Assembly: GCF_032854445.1 (NCBI RefSeq)
Contig: NC_088295.1
Coordinates: forward strand, 5,770,501-5,830,500
Direction of reading: 5' to 3'
DNA length: 60,000 nt
Source of the DNA: Liolophura sinensis
Taxonomy: Eukaryota; Mollusca; Polyplacophora; Chitonida; Chitonidae
In this document: in pieces, positions 1 through 11,299 of the stretch
How positions within the stretch are numbered: the stretch's first letter is position 1
Layout: each line of letters starts with the position of its first letter
Notes under the pieces: model-generated
What the model saw: the letters and a program-made list of their open reading frames with translations, nothing else
What the model was told of the DNA's origin: nothing
Database searches by the model: none
Program-made: the position numbers and the translations under genes

Positions 1-42
1 TGGGAGTAGCTTACACATGACCTGGATCCCTTCTCCATCATC

Positions 43-218
43 AGGCTCATCCAGGGATATGATCTAACATGTCTAACAAATGCTTACCCACAGCAGCCAT
101 TCTCCCTGGGAGCAGACCCTGGAAACCTTCATCTTATATGTAAGCTTATCCAGGGACATGGTCTAAAATGTCCAATACATGTAACTACTGACCCACAGCA
201 GCCATTCCCCCTGGGGGT
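43..218 (+). repeat. Two-copy ~98-bp tandem duplication carrying the FASN exon 9 end
   Basis: Bases about 43-112 resemble 141-218, sharing ATCCAGGGA, TCTAA and CCCACAGCAGCCATT. The copy nearer position 1 contains a second version of the exon 9 3' end, reading GRMAAVG on the minus strand, with its own strong donor G|GTAAGC near 88. The functional copy is taken to be 193 because its frame is continuous with the acyltransferase; the other is probably an intronic decoy. Confidence 0.65.
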
Positions 219-382
219 AGTTTAGCCTCCTGGATACATCGCCCTCTCCAGTATGCCGCAAGGACCGTTTCCTCTGCAGTTAGGGAGCCATCCGCATATC
301 CACATCCCAACTCCCCAACCGAGTGCCCGACAATCCCGTCTGGTACGATCTCCATAGCCATAAGCATGTCCACTAGCGCCAC
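193..382 (-). CDS. FASN: FASN coding exon 9 (acyltransferase Ser motif)
   Basis: Acceptor GGTGCAG|GTGGCG (phase 0) and donor GTGG|GTCAGT (phase 1). It encodes [18 protein letters not shown] with the nucleophile serine, then AAYWRGRC and PPGGMAAVG. The next exon lies outside the window. Confidence 0.92.
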
Positions 383-3300
383 CTGCACCAGGAACAAGAA
401 CACACCTGAAGGCACTTGGCAAAACACTGTCAGCTGAAGTCTTCATCACAAAGCTCTTAAGCACAGTAGCTATATATTTCGCAAATAAAATTTGTTACTT
501 TACACTTTATAATATTTTTTTTTTTTATGCGTACAATTTGCACATGCGTACCTGTATGGCTGCAATTCCAACAAAGGAGTGTACAGTACTGTCAAACACA
601 GAGCTGTCACCAGTCATGATCAGGTCGTACAGGTTCAGACTGTATGGTTTAAGGGCGGCATCAGACCGCATGATGGACTCGTAGAATCCCTTAATCTGCA
701 TCATGCTGCGACCCATCCCATGCCACTGGGTGCCCATCCCGGCAAACACAAACCAGACAGGTCTCTTCTCTGGGGGGCACTTCTGTTAACAGTAAAGTGC
801 ACAGATTATCACCTACCTTAATACAGAAGTGTGTACACAAAGTCAGAACTGCATGAGAGAGTTTGATTTTCAATAAATTTCTGTCAAGATGATTTTCGAT
901 TTAAACAGGGCTTAAAAATACTAAGGCCATCAAAATGTCGCTGTTAATTACATGTTTGTCAAACTGCTATTTAAATGTGAAATTGATCAGTGCCTAAATT
1001 TTGCCATGGCTATCCAGGACTAACCTGAGCCTCCTGTAGTGGCGTATCTGTGTTGAGGACTGCATAACCTCTGTATGGCTGAGAACTGGGTACGATCGAT
1101 GCGCTCTCAGTCAGCAATGCCTGCAATTCTACATTTTGAGGCTGCTGCGTCATCAGCACAAGGATTTTATCCAACCCTTCCTGCGTGCGCGAGGAACAAA
1201 TAAACAGTCGCTTTTTGTCTGCAGCTTCATGCATGGGCTGGTCAGCTTTACGATTATTTGACTTTAGAATGGCATGCACATTTGTCCCTCCAAATCCAAA
1301 AGAGTTTATGGCCACAAGCCCACCGTTCCAGGGAGTAGGCTTGCTCACCACCTTCAGACGGTTATCAACCAAGGCGGGAATGTCTGGGTTAGGTTCCTGG
1401 AAGTGAAGATTGGCCGGGATGACCCTATCCTCCATAGCAATCACCACCTTGGCTAGGGCGGCAAGGCCTGAAAAATAATGTACACCTCACGTTTAATTAT
1501 CCAGTACAGGCAGCCAAGAAGGTGCATATATTACAATTTTTCCAAAAGGTTCCTGTAAGACCAAATAACTACAGGTAAATTCCACCATCAACAGAAATTT
1601 CAAGCGTACCACCAGATGAATTCACTAGTCATTGATGAGAATGTGCTCATCACTAGCCCTTACACGCACCTGAAGCAGGCTCTGGATGCCCCATGTTGGA
1701 TTTGGTTGAGCCAATCAGCAGTGGCCCCTCCCGGCCAGGACAGAAGACATCAGCGATGCTGTTCACCTCCTGGGGATCACCAGCTTTAGTTCCTGTCCCG
1801 TGAGCCTCTACGTACTGCACCTCAGCTGGATGCACACCCGATTCAGCATATACCTCCTTCACCAGCTTCTTCTGCTGCTCCCCCGACGGGAAAAGAATAC
1901 CTGTAACACATGGAAAAACACCCATCAGAAGTTTGTCTGCTTGGGTATTATTGTCAACCAAAAATGTGAAACCAACCTCATAGAGGTACATATGTGTATT
2001 CAGTGGCTTTGTCAAGAAGGGTTTCAGGTTTCAGCCCAAAACTGTAATCCAAATTAAACTTGAAATGAATCAAAGTCAAACAAGTTTGACCAGGGATTCT
2101 GTGCAGTGGTAGTACAATTTCAGCCTGGTTTGAGCATCCCGTTCCTAATATCGTTCTTTGTAACGAAGATTTAAGTTTTGGAATAGTCTAGGTGGCTTTG
2201 TGAAACAAGCCTCAAGCATCTTGAAGTCAAAACACTCTTACAACCATACCATTTTACATTAATTTATTTATCTGAGTGGTGTTTTATGACGAAGTAACAT
2301 ATTTCACTTACACAAGCGCAGCCAGCATTATGGTGGGAAAAAAATTCATCTGCAAGTTGCTGAAAGACATTCCCAAGCACAGCCAGAGAGGAAGCCATCA
2401 CAGTCTTATATTCAATTCCAATTCCATTTCCATTTCCTACAATGTACATATTTACCTTGTTCTTTGTTGCCATCTGCATTGTTTTTAGAATGTAACAGCG
2501 TGGAGTAGACCCGTTTGGCTTCTAGCCTCTTCTGTAGGAGGATGACAACTATCCCTTCACTCCTGCAGTAGCCATTACCTGCCGACACAAGTGACAACGT
2601 CAAGGAATGAACAATTATGGTACTTTGACAACATTTCAGCCATATTGTGGCCACCAGTGAACGATCAGTAACTGGGTGCAGTAACTTCATCGTCAGAAAA
2701 GTAGGAAAAAAACATTAACACAGAAACAAATAGTCCAATTTCTCTGCCTATAAATGTCACAAGATGAGAAAGAAAATGTTTAAAAGCTCACCTGAACTGT
2801 CAAATGATTTACAGGCCCCATCAGGAGAAAGCATTCCCAGCTTCATGAACTGTAGGGCCGTCTGAGGTTTGAGGCAGAGACTTGAGCCTCCCACGATGGC
2901 GGCATCGCACAGGCCAAGCCGAATGTTGAGTAACGCCTGGTCTAGGGCAAGTAGACTGGAAGAACAGGCTGTATCCATGGTGAAACTGGGACCTGTCAAG
3001 CGGGGTAAAGATATTACAAGTGTTGCTTAAATAACATTCTTTGTGGTAACTTTATGTCCTCAAAAACTGGAAAGCCAAGTCCACGGTGCAGAGCAATTCT
3101 TGTGTCACCTGGGTGGCTTTATGCAAATGGTACAGCAGGCCTCTTCATCTATTTTGTTCTTTCACAAGTCGAGAGTAAAATATTTTTTTTCCGTTCACAA
3201 GTGGAGAGTGAAATAAGAAATAACAGGCAACTCAATTTATTAGCTGAGGAATGAAGCTGAGCAGCACTGTAAAATCGAAAATCTGTATTAAACTATACTG

Positions 3301-6300
3301 TTTTTATTTTTTTTTTTCAAATTAACAAATTGCATATGACTGGAAACAAGCCTTCAAGCTTGCAGTAGATGAGGAGCTGACCTTTGAAGTCAAAGAAGAA
3401 GGAGAGCCTGTTGGCAAACATTGCCCTCTGACAACCAGTCATACAGTAACCCACAGTCTTCTCCGGGTCTGTGGACCATGCCTCATGGGCTTCCGAGGCA
3501 CTTGCCCCAATAAACACACCTGTACGAGATCCCCGCACTGACTGGGGGTTCATACCTGCAAAACAAACTTGTTGATGTGAACCTGTTGACTCTTGACACC
3601 ATGATAAATCATACTTTAACTCCCAACATATGCAGGTAGCCATTGCTATGACAAAATAGAAAACTTTATTTCTTGAAAACATCTCTGCAGAAATATGCAT
3701 TATTCTGTGCAGACTGGCAAAATTATACTTTTTATGAAGCCTTAAAAGTGGCCAACTCAATCAATCTAGTTCTCTGAAATGGAATTAAACATGTGCCTAA
3801 ACTGCAATGAAAGTTACCATATGCAAAACAGTTGAGGAAATGTGTATATTTGCACCTGATGAAATTTTCTAACCTACACAAAACATTCAGAAACTAGAGC
3901 CCAAGGGGTGTGAAATGGGTCTATTGCTCTTCTTCTAACTTCTCACAGTAAGAAAAAAGTTCATGTTGGCAAGAACATGAAAAAAAACAAACAAAAAAAA
4001 AACAAAAAACAAAAAAAACAAACAGAAAAAAAACCCAAACAAAGGCTGATCACAAATGAACAAGAGCACAGTGGAGTGAGTGAGTGAGAGCTTGAGGTTT
4101 AACGTCGTACTCAACAATGACGACGAAGGAATCATTAGGGTGCACGTACGTGTAATGTGCCTCCTTGTTGCAGGACGGATTTCCACCGCTCTTTTATTTA
4201 GTGCTGCTTCACTGAGACGACTTACCGAAGGCAAGTAAGCCGCCCCGCCCGAGCCATTATACTGATACGGGTCAACCAGTCGTTGCACTATCCCCTTCAT
4301 GCTGAATGCCAAGCGAGGAAGTTACAACTTCCTCTTTTAAAGTCTTAGGTGTGACTCGATCAAGGATTGATCCTGGATCTACCGGTCCCGAAGCGGACGC
4401 TCTACCAACTGTGCTATCCGGGCCGGTAAGAGCACAGTGGAAGACTAGATGTAAATCGTTTTAGTATAGATTTAAGAATGCTGACTACCGGTACTTAAAG
4501 AGAGTACGAATGATAACAAAATCAGTCATCAATTGAACAGTCTTCATCCAAGATTTTTTTTCATAACAGTTCACTGGTTTCTACCTTTAGCTCACTGCGT
4601 GCAACATTGTCATCAATGGACATAGCCCCTAGAACATATTCGCAAGAAAAATCACGATAAAGAAAAAAACAAAAACAACTTACCAGAGAAAAAATTCAAC
4701 CATTGTTTCAATATTAGGACAAGAAAGGAAGACAGTACATTTTTTCTCGGTTTTTAAGACAAATTGTCATCTGTCAACATGGTGACTCATTTAAGTATAT
4801 CGAACTTAAAGTACAGGATTGTCATAAGAAGTACGTCATCTTGAGTGTTTCTCTTTCAAACTGTGAGCTTGTCAAGACTATGGCCACAAGCACGAGTCAA
4901 AAAATAAGGTATGTCATCTTGAGTGCTTCACTTTCGAACTGTGAGCTTGTCGAGACTATGGCCACAAGCAAAAGTCAAAAAATAAGGTTAGTAAGCGATA
5001 ATTATTAATTTATGTACAATTGTTCATGTAAACTTTAACAATCAAATCTTTGCAAAACTTACATTGTACATACTTCTCAGCAACTGCTGACTGTTGTAAA
5101 ACTTTAATTGCATAATGGCTTGGTGCCATCACGCAGACAAAAAAATCACCTACTGGCCAGAATCACCAAAAGGTCAAACAATCACGTGAATGTTGCACAG
5201 TTACTGGCCAACACCGCGGACATTAAAATGTGTTTAAGAAACACACACTCGCAACTAGCTAATCTGTTCAATGTTTATTGATCTTTTTTTTGGAACTATA
5301 CCCAAATGTTCATCGAATAGCAAATGTAATTAAGAGCCCATTCCACAAAATGCCATTCAAAAACTTTGTATAATAAGTTTGTTGGCATTCACACAGTTGA
5401 AGAGATCAACTATTGGGCAGGGACCCAAGGGGTCAAGGTCAAATGGCACAAGGTCCAAAGTCTGACAACTTACACATTACAGCCACGGGTATTCTGCAGC
5501 TATTTCCACCATTTTCACGACTACCTGAGTGCTCGATAGGCGCAAGGTAAGCCTAAATACAATGAGGAACGGTTAAATACACTCATATAGGTAACTTTAC
5601 AAGGTAAATCTTTTTGCTATGTACACGCTACCACAGGCAATCACAGTACCAATCGGTATGTGAGATTTACCGTCACCACCCTCAAAACAGCGCAGCGCAT
5701 TTGATAACCTTTCTTGAGATAATATTAAAAGGATAATAAATGAAAGCATGATTCCAAACCTAATTACAATTTTTATTTAATGCATAATCATTACATATAA
5801 ATCCAAACAAAACAACGAAGCAAACATCACGAAAGGAAGGTAACATTTGACCATAACACACAGTCTATTTCGTTAGGTGCACAGAAACGGCATACTTGGG
5901 TGAAACTATTTCTTCACATTTTTTCATGCCTCTGTAATGGGCCTCAGGCGATTCTCGCCAATAGACCCATGAAAAGGTTGAGAAAACATATGAAGTCTAT
6001 ACATCTAATTCGTACATGACATGTCTGAACACTGCTTGACAGCCTGACAAACCTGCATCCATGATCGCCTCGTATGCAACCTCCAGTAGTAGTCTCAACT
6101 GCGGGTCCATCGCATCAGCCTGCTTTGGATTTACTCCAAAGAAGGAACAATCAAACTTTGTAATATCTTTCAATTTTCCACTACGTGTGGGAAGTCCATG
6201 CAGTCCTGGAAAATAAAAATTAGGTAAAAAATGTTTAGTGATATTTGCACAGGTTTACAAGAATTAGTACTTGTGAAATTTACAACGAAGACTGGATTCA

Positions 6301-6682
6301 AAATCTGATGAATAAAAATATATAATTTGTGCTATGACAATACACACCACTGGTATTGTATTTCCATAAGCAGTTGATTGAGACATGTTCCAGGTAGACG
6401 GAACATCTGTGGGCAATCAGTCCCATATTTACCTGGTTCCCATCTCCGTCCATCATCGGTCACCATGTCTTCACCCTTTACCAGGTGCTCTCGAAACTCA
6501 GCCATGTTATCAGACTCTGGGAGTCTGCAAGAGATGCCGCTGATGACCACCTCATCTTGGTACTTCCATTGGTTGGTTGTGGGCAGAGCTCCAGTGAGAG
6601 GCGGAACTGTGGCAGGAGGGCCTGTGCTTGGGGGGAAACCACTCTCCTCCAGAGAGAGCCCGTTGCTGACCTGAGCAGGCAT
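193..6682 (-). CDS. FASN: Type I fatty acid synthase, N-terminal part (9 coding exons, gene continues past position 1)
   Basis: Cytosolic multienzyme that makes palmitate from acetyl-CoA, malonyl-CoA and NADPH. The coding segments are 6433-6682, 6053-6205, 3382-3555, 2792-2992, 2456-2578, 1670-1900, 1025-1467, 552-782 and 193-382. They sum to 1996 nt (665 codons) and join in one frame at GT-AG sites. Residues 1-43 are a Pro/Ser/Thr-rich extension that vertebrate FASN lacks. The ketosynthase follows, with catalytic Cys about 202 (DTACSSS), His about 334 (EAHGTGT) and His about 372 ([11 protein letters not shown]). After the linker, the acyltransferase begins with the [10 protein letters not shown] motif and carries nucleophile Ser about 623 (GHSVGE). 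Dehydratase, enoyl reductase, ketoreductase, ACP and thioesterase parts must lie beyond position 1. I see no frameshift or lost catalytic residue. The match to animal FASN is dense throughout. An animal FAS-like polyketide synthase is the main alternative, because the reductive domains that would help separate them are not visible. Confidence 0.93.
552..782 (-). CDS. FASN: FASN coding exon 8 (acyltransferase start)
   Basis: Acceptor TACTGTTAACAG|AAG and donor ATACAG|GTACGC, phase 0 at both ends (77 codons). It encodes [20 protein letters not shown], the entry motif of the malonyl/acetyl transferase, and runs to FVGIAAIQ. Confidence 0.92.
1025..1467 (-). CDS. FASN: FASN coding exon 7 (KS end and KS-MAT linker)
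   Basis: Acceptor TTTTTCAG|GC and donor GCTCAG|GTTAGT. It encodes [20 protein letters not shown], the KS C-terminal motif [14 protein letters not shown], and then the linker to the acyltransferase with PYRGYAVL. From here the introns are phase 0. Confidence 0.92.
1670..1900 (-). CDS. FASN: FASN coding exon 6 (two KS histidines)
   Basis: Acceptor GTTACAG|GT and donor TCAG|GTGCGT. It carries both ketosynthase histidine motifs, [14 protein letters not shown] and [15 protein letters not shown], so the triad is complete and the domain is expected to be active. Confidence 0.93.
2262..2405 (-). mobile_element. Degenerate SINE-B copy in FASN intron
   Basis: Lies between coding exons 5 and 6. It shares, in minus orientation, the SINE-B blocks GGTGTTTTA, CAGCCAGCATTATGGTGGGA and AGAGAGGAAGCCA. 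It has lost most of the tRNA-like head and has no visible target-site duplication, so it is an old insertion. Confidence 0.6.
2456..2578 (-). CDS. FASN: FASN coding exon 5 (ketosynthase)
   Basis: Acceptor GTCGGCAG|GT and donor CAAG|GTAAAT, phase 1. It encodes [18 protein letters not shown] and ends at ADGNKEQG. Every intron from coding exon 1 through exon 6 interrupts a glycine codon after its first base. Confidence 0.9.
2792..2992 (-). CDS. FASN: FASN coding exon 4 (ketosynthase nucleophile)
   Basis: Acceptor CTTGACAG|GT and donor TCAG|GTGAGC, phase 1. It encodes [13 protein letters not shown] with the catalytic cysteine, then [11 protein letters not shown] and [20 protein letters not shown]. 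Confidence 0.93.
3382..3555 (-). CDS. FASN: FASN coding exon 3 (ketosynthase)
   Basis: Acceptor TTTTGCAG|GT and donor AAAG|GTCAGC, phase 1 at both ends. It encodes the segment from [16 protein letters not shown] to [12 protein letters not shown], which leads into the active-site exon. The preceding intron (3556-6052) is 2.5 kb and holds a SINE and a short tandem duplication. Confidence 0.92.
4076..4427 (-). mobile_element. SINE-A, full-length tRNA-derived copy with 14-bp TSD
   Basis: The tRNA-like head lies at the high-coordinate end: box A in GGATAGCACAGTTGGTAGAG and box B around GGATCAATCC. The 3' end is a CACT-repeat tail at 4076-4090. Perfect direct repeats AAGAGCACAGTGGA at 4062-4075 and 4428-4441 flank it, which shows retroposition. 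It sits in FASN intron 2, oriented the same way as the gene. Confidence 0.9.
4831..4988 (+). repeat. Two-copy 78-bp tandem duplication in FASN intron 2
   Basis: The block starting GTACGTCATCTTGAGTG at 4831 recurs at 4909 with few changes; both contain CTATGGCCACAAGCA and end AAAAAATAAGGT. Confidence 0.85.
6053..6205 (-). CDS. FASN: FASN coding exon 2 (ketosynthase)
   Basis: Acceptor TTTTCCAG|GA and donor GCAG|GTTTGT, phase 1 at both ends. It encodes the KS stretch with [20 protein letters not shown] and [14 protein letters not shown], near-invariant in animal FASN. No ATG opens this exon, so it is easily missed by simple ORF finding; it was found from the split codon left by exon 1. Confidence 0.9.
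6433..6682 (-). CDS. FASN: FASN coding exon 1 (start codon, N-terminal extension, KS start)
   Basis: ATG at 6682-6680 opens the frame. About 43 low-complexity residues precede the ketosynthase start [15 protein letters not shown]. The exon ends at G|GTAAAT in the RRWEPG codon (phase 1). The transcribed exon probably begins at 6709, after the acceptor TTTCTTTGACAG; a second possible acceptor would start it at 6698. The bases before the ATG are therefore 5' UTR. Confidence 0.9.
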
Positions 6683-6818
6683 ACCCGGCTCTGTTCACCT
6701 GTCTATACACTGTCAAAGAAACAAAATACGTTTAAGGCTTGATTACAATTTAATTTGAGTAAATATCAGGAATTATTTACTGGATTGTTTCTTAACACCA
6801 TACTGGCGAATGTTTCAA

Positions 6819-7625
6819 TTATACGAGTGCCTGACATTAACATCAACTTCTGACAAGTATACCAGTGACTGACATTAACATCAACTTCTGACAAGTATAC
6901 CAGTGACTGACATTAACATCAACTTCTGACAAGTATACCAGTGACTGACATTAACATCAACTTCTGACAAGTATACCAGTGACTGGCATTAACATCAACT
7001 TCTGACAAGTATACCAGTGACTGGCATTAACATCAACTTCTGACAAGTATACCAGTGACTGGCATTAACATCAACTTCTGACAAGTATACCAGTGACTGG
7101 CATTAACATCAACTTCTGACAAGTATACCAGTGACTGACATTAACATCAACTTCTGACAAGTATACCAGTGACTGACATTAACATCAACTTCTGACAAGT
7201 ATACCAGTGACTGACATTTAACATCAACTTCTGACAAGTATACCAGTGACTGACATTTAACATCAACTTCTGACAAGTATAGCAGTGACTGACATTAACA
7301 TCAACTTCTGACAAGTATACCAGTGACTGACATTAACATCAACTTCTGACAAGTATACCAGTGACTGACATTAACATCAACTTCTGACAAGTATACCAGT
7401 GACTGACATTTAACATCAACTTCTAACAAGTATACCAGTGACTGACATCAACATCAACTTCTAACAAGTATACCAGTGACTGACATTAACATCAACTTCT
7501 GACAAGTATATCAGCGACTGACATTAACATCAACTTCTGACAAGTATAGCAGTGACTGACATTAACATCAACTTCTGACACGTATACCAGTGACTGACAT
7601 TAACATCAACTCCTGACAAGTATAC
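6819..7625 (+). repeat. 38-bp minisatellite, about 21 copies
   Basis: The unit contains CTGACATTAACATCAACTTC and then TGACAAGTATACCAGTGA. Copies are highly similar; a few have an extra T (CATTTAACATC) or TCTAACAAG. The array lies just upstream of FASN coding exon 1, inside the proposed 5' UTR intron. No spacers are present. Confidence 0.95.
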
Positions 7626-7987
7626 GTGAAAATGATCGAATTCTGTAATAAAGAATTGCCTTTGAAAAATGCGGTTGACTTTATGAAATTTCCAAAATCG
7701 ACCAATTTTCTGTTTGCGCAGGCCCATTAGCGCTCAACTGGACCTGAAAATTAATCCTTCGGCCCGATTACTGGGATAGTGTGTGCAAAATTTCATTACG
7801 ATCTGGTACATATTACAGTAGCTATCAAACAACGTTTTGGGGGGAACTTATTTTTGTTGCTTTGTTTACATATAAGTAGGAGTGTTTATCTTTGCAGCGT
7901 GCAGCAGTTGATACATGCTGAAATTATTTCTTACAAATGTAACAGGGTGATATATAAGCGCTATCTGTATGTACCTATGGGTTGGAG

Positions 7988-8065
7988 GGAATTGCTCTTT
8001 CGTCTAGCGGTAAAAGCGAATACTCCAAACTTAATTATCGCTGGTTCAAATTCCCAACTGGCAAG
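7988..8065 (+). repeat. tRNA-like fragment, possibly a SINE head
   Basis: TCGTCTAGCGGTAAAAGCG resembles a pol III box A and TGGTTCAAATTCCC, 45 bp on, resembles a box B. I cannot fold a complete cloverleaf and see no duplicated flanks, so this is probably a tRNA-derived repeat rather than a functional tRNA. Confidence 0.35.
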
Positions 8066-8069
8066 CCCA

Positions 8070-10955
8070 GCCACACATACCCACTGGCTGTGGATATATG
8101 CAGAAATTATTTGTTATATACCTAGCGGCTACATCAAGTCTGTTACCTGTATGAATATAGAACTAGTCATAAAGTTGTATTTAAATTTGTTGCACGTGTA
8201 CTTAAAGATGGTCCTAGCATTATATTCACTTCAGCAGTAGCACTCAAGGTAAAATTGTGGGGTCTTCTTTGTTCAGCGGGTTGATTAAAATTAATATTAT
8301 CAGTTACATTTGGTTGTGGGTAAGTAAAACAGCAATGGGTACTGTATGCCAGCAGAAACTAATGATCTGCTGATAAATGTTATATGGGTTATATGGGGTT
8401 ACTTAACTGCACTTAGATCATGTAAGGTAGTTATGCGTGCAGTGCATTATTACAAAATTACTATTTACTGATATACACATGCTAATGAAACACATCTCAG
8501 CACCAGGTCTTTAGTTGGATCATTTAAATTCTCACGTCTTTTATAGCACAAATTCGACTATGTCAAATTTATGGTTTCTTCATATTCATGTTGGATCACA
8601 TTTCACGGGAAAGTTCAGGGACAAATTTCACAGGCAACTGGTACTCTGAACCATTTCATTCATGTTGTGTTTACCATAAGAATGTTTGATTTTTACTCTT
8701 CAAGCATTTGTAATTTCTCCTTTATGAACCATTATGTGCTCTTCAGCAGCTGTGGATACAAGACAGGTATTGGTCATTATATACCAAGCGACATGGTACA
8801 TGTATATGGCCACTCCATAAACATAATGTACTTTTGATTTGGAGACCACTGGAGACCATTGTCGCCCCTATACATAGAGCAACTTACCTTAAGCAATCTG
8901 GCAAACAGGAAGTGACCAACTCCAGCAGAATCATGCGTCTTAAGAGTACATCTAGAGAGAAAAGGTCGGGTAACTGACAGTCTGAGGTGCACCTACACAT
9001 AGGCTCTCACAGAATAACCAAGCTGGCTAACAGCAGGCCTTTATATACCATGACCTGATGGCTTCATACAGACACCCTGCCCAGAATACAACAGGAGAGA
9101 GCTGCCAACCAATAGAGGCCAGGTCCTCACCATGTACAACATGCAAATAACACAGGGGTGGCTATCCACAAAGCACAGCCTGACCCTGCCCTGAGCATAT
9201 GTACTGTAAAAGAGTACAAGCCACAAGCAGAAGCCCCAGTTGATAGTAAAATGAAGTCTGGATCACATGATAGTAGCATGTTCATCTCTCCCAAGGTACA
9301 CCCCCTCTACCCCTCACCTCCTCTTCCAGGACAGACCTTCACTATCTGTCTCCTGGATTCTTTAGACGGCTGGGGGGGGGGGGGGGGGGGGGTTGGAGAC
9401 ACAGGCATACAACATTAGACTTCTGGTATTCAACATACAGGTGTACACATAAACTCTCTATGTAAACACTTGTTATTATAATGTTATTATTATGACAGCT
9501 TGTTTTCTGTACACTCTACATGCCTGTCAATTTATTTCTGGTCCCATCACCCAACTGATGGTCCCACTGCTGACATCAGGATCTGTTCATGTAAATTTTA
9601 CATGAAGGTCACACTGCCCTGATCAAATTACCAGAACCAATAGAATGTATCTCACACCAACACCAGTTCATAAAATCAAGACTGAGGATGACACCGTGAC
9701 TCTCCCCCCCCCCCACCCCCCCACACCCCCCAACCACCAACAATCACCATTTCCCATCTAGCCAGTTTATTTTAGACCTTTTATGTCGATCACTTTCTGA
9801 AGTGGAACAACAATATGAAGGCAACTGTTTACTCTCACTGAGAATAATCTTTATCCAGCTTGAGTGTATTAACTGAATCTGAAAAACTGTTAACTGTCTA
9901 TCAACAGATTTGTTTGCTTACTCTGTAATTCAATCCATTTCATATACTTACATGTTGCATCTTGACACACAAGGTATCATTTTCATCTGGCCATTGAAGT
10001 GTTGTTTAAATTGCCATCTGTGAAAGTTCTCATTCTGAATCATGCATGAATATTTTATTACATGAAGCCTATAGCAATTAATACTTAACACTATTACCAC
10101 ACATTCTACACTGCATGGCACTAATAAAATAATATGATATAGATAAAAGTCATATTCCATTCTCCTATTTGCTGTACAAGTATATCTTGCATAACTGAAA
10201 CACACACTCTGTTTTGTTCAGAAGATGAAATCGTTATGTGCATGCCCCTGCATGCATCTAACGGTTGATATTCACCCAACTGTTACCCTTCATGATATTG
10301 TCAGCGTAGGCAACATGTACACCTCACAAACTGGCCAGACCATAATTAACAAAGCTCAGTTGAGCGTGCAGAATGATACTTTCCCACAAGGTGTGCAGAT
10401 TTGCCTACCGATACAGTTGGCCTACACACTTGATGAAAATGAAAACGGTATTATTATTTTGCCATGCACTAGCTATTAAAAAAAAGTAGGCCTTTGCTAT
10501 GTTTGTCCCAGCATTAAGCCACTCAGGTCATCTCTGAGGTACAGTTGACCAACATGTGCACATACTGGGCACTAGCTCCCCATACATGTACATCTAACTG
10601 GGAACAAGAGCGGCGAAGGGCGCCCTTCATGTATGTATCCAATAATTCAACCCTCGAATGTTGAAACCTTAATAAATATGCCGTACTTGCATGATTCTAG
10701 TCTAGATCTCAGAAACATACCGTTGAGACCGTTGATTTTGTCACTGTACACGTGCTTTGTGGACGCGGCGCATATTACTACAGGAGACGCATCAGTATAT
10801 TTATGTCTGTACCTGGATGTCAACACTGTAGATTCGGCGGGGTTATTGAGTTCACTATGCAGACAACGCCGACATCTTTATGACGGCTCTGCACATAATC
10901 AACGAGACCAGATTGTCCCGATAAATTCGGACAACTAAGGTCACGTTAATCGAGC
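8070..10955. other. No gene recognised (proposed FASN 5' intron)
   Basis: AT-rich sequence with only short unrelated ORFs. It contains a 21-base G run at 9372-9392 and C runs near 9705-9722. No protein similarity or exon pattern was recognised. Confidence 0.5.
9372..9392 (+). repeat. Poly-G tract
   Basis: An unbroken run of 21 G. Such tracts are unstable and prone to sequencing error; the true length may differ. Confidence 0.9.
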
Positions 10956-10959
10956 TTAC

Positions 10960-11100
10960 CTTAATCTTTCCTCATCCGAGATTTGTCTGTGGCTTATTGT
11001 GGAGATATGTCGCGTGAAAAATGAATGAAGTCACTGAGTCGTGCAGGTGGTGTGATCGAGCAACGGACCACGTGAAGCTAACCAATCAAACCATCGCCCT
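10960..11100 (-). other. Candidate non-coding first exon of FASN
   Basis: Downstream of the predicted TATA box there is about 140 bp ending at a near-perfect donor, TTAAG|GTAAGC (intron from 10959). Spliced to the acceptor before coding exon 1, it gives a 5' UTR with only tiny upstream ORFs: ATG GTT TGA, and ATG AGG AAA GAT TAA. The transcription start is inferred from TATA spacing and could be wrong. The resulting first intron (6710-10959) holds a 38-bp minisatellite. Confidence 0.42.
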
Positions 11101-11264
11101 CTCTGTCGGACGGGGATGCCGCTGTTTATATCCGCGTCATTCTCCACAAAGGCGTGTCTTCGGGATAGCCAATGTGACAAATGTATTGATATTGGAAATC
11201 GCTGGTGACAGGGAGAGTGTCTTTAAGACGTCTGTTAAGCCCACGTGTTTGGAAAAAACACGTG
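11069..11264 (-). promoter_or_regulatory. Candidate FASN core promoter: TATA, inverted CCAAT, E-boxes
   Basis: Read on the minus strand there is TATAAA at 11130-11125 and ATTGG (inverted CCAAT) at 11173-11169, about 40 bp upstream of it. A second ATTGG lies at 11086-11082 and a CACGTG E-box at 11069-11074. Further upstream, 11242-11264 is a perfect inverted repeat, CACGTGTTT-5 nt-AAACACGTG, with an E-box in each arm. Spacing fits a start near 11100. In vertebrates NF-Y at CCAAT and USF/SREBP/ChREBP at E-boxes drive FASN. That this is the same promoter logic is inference. Confidence 0.42.
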
Positions 11265-11299
11265 TAGCTTGTCATATTATTATCTGAATTCACATAACT

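Noticed and set aside
1185-1456. Plus-strand frames opposite FASN exon 7
   Set aside because: Antisense shadows of a well-supported coding exon.
3935-4312. 125-codon minus-strand frame, with a near-identical one at 16680-16883
   Set aside because: Both come from the SINE-A body; the similarity is that of the mobile element, not of a gene family.
6819-7625. CRISPR-like regular direct repeats
   Set aside because: Units are directly adjacent with no unique spacers, and the context is an animal genome.
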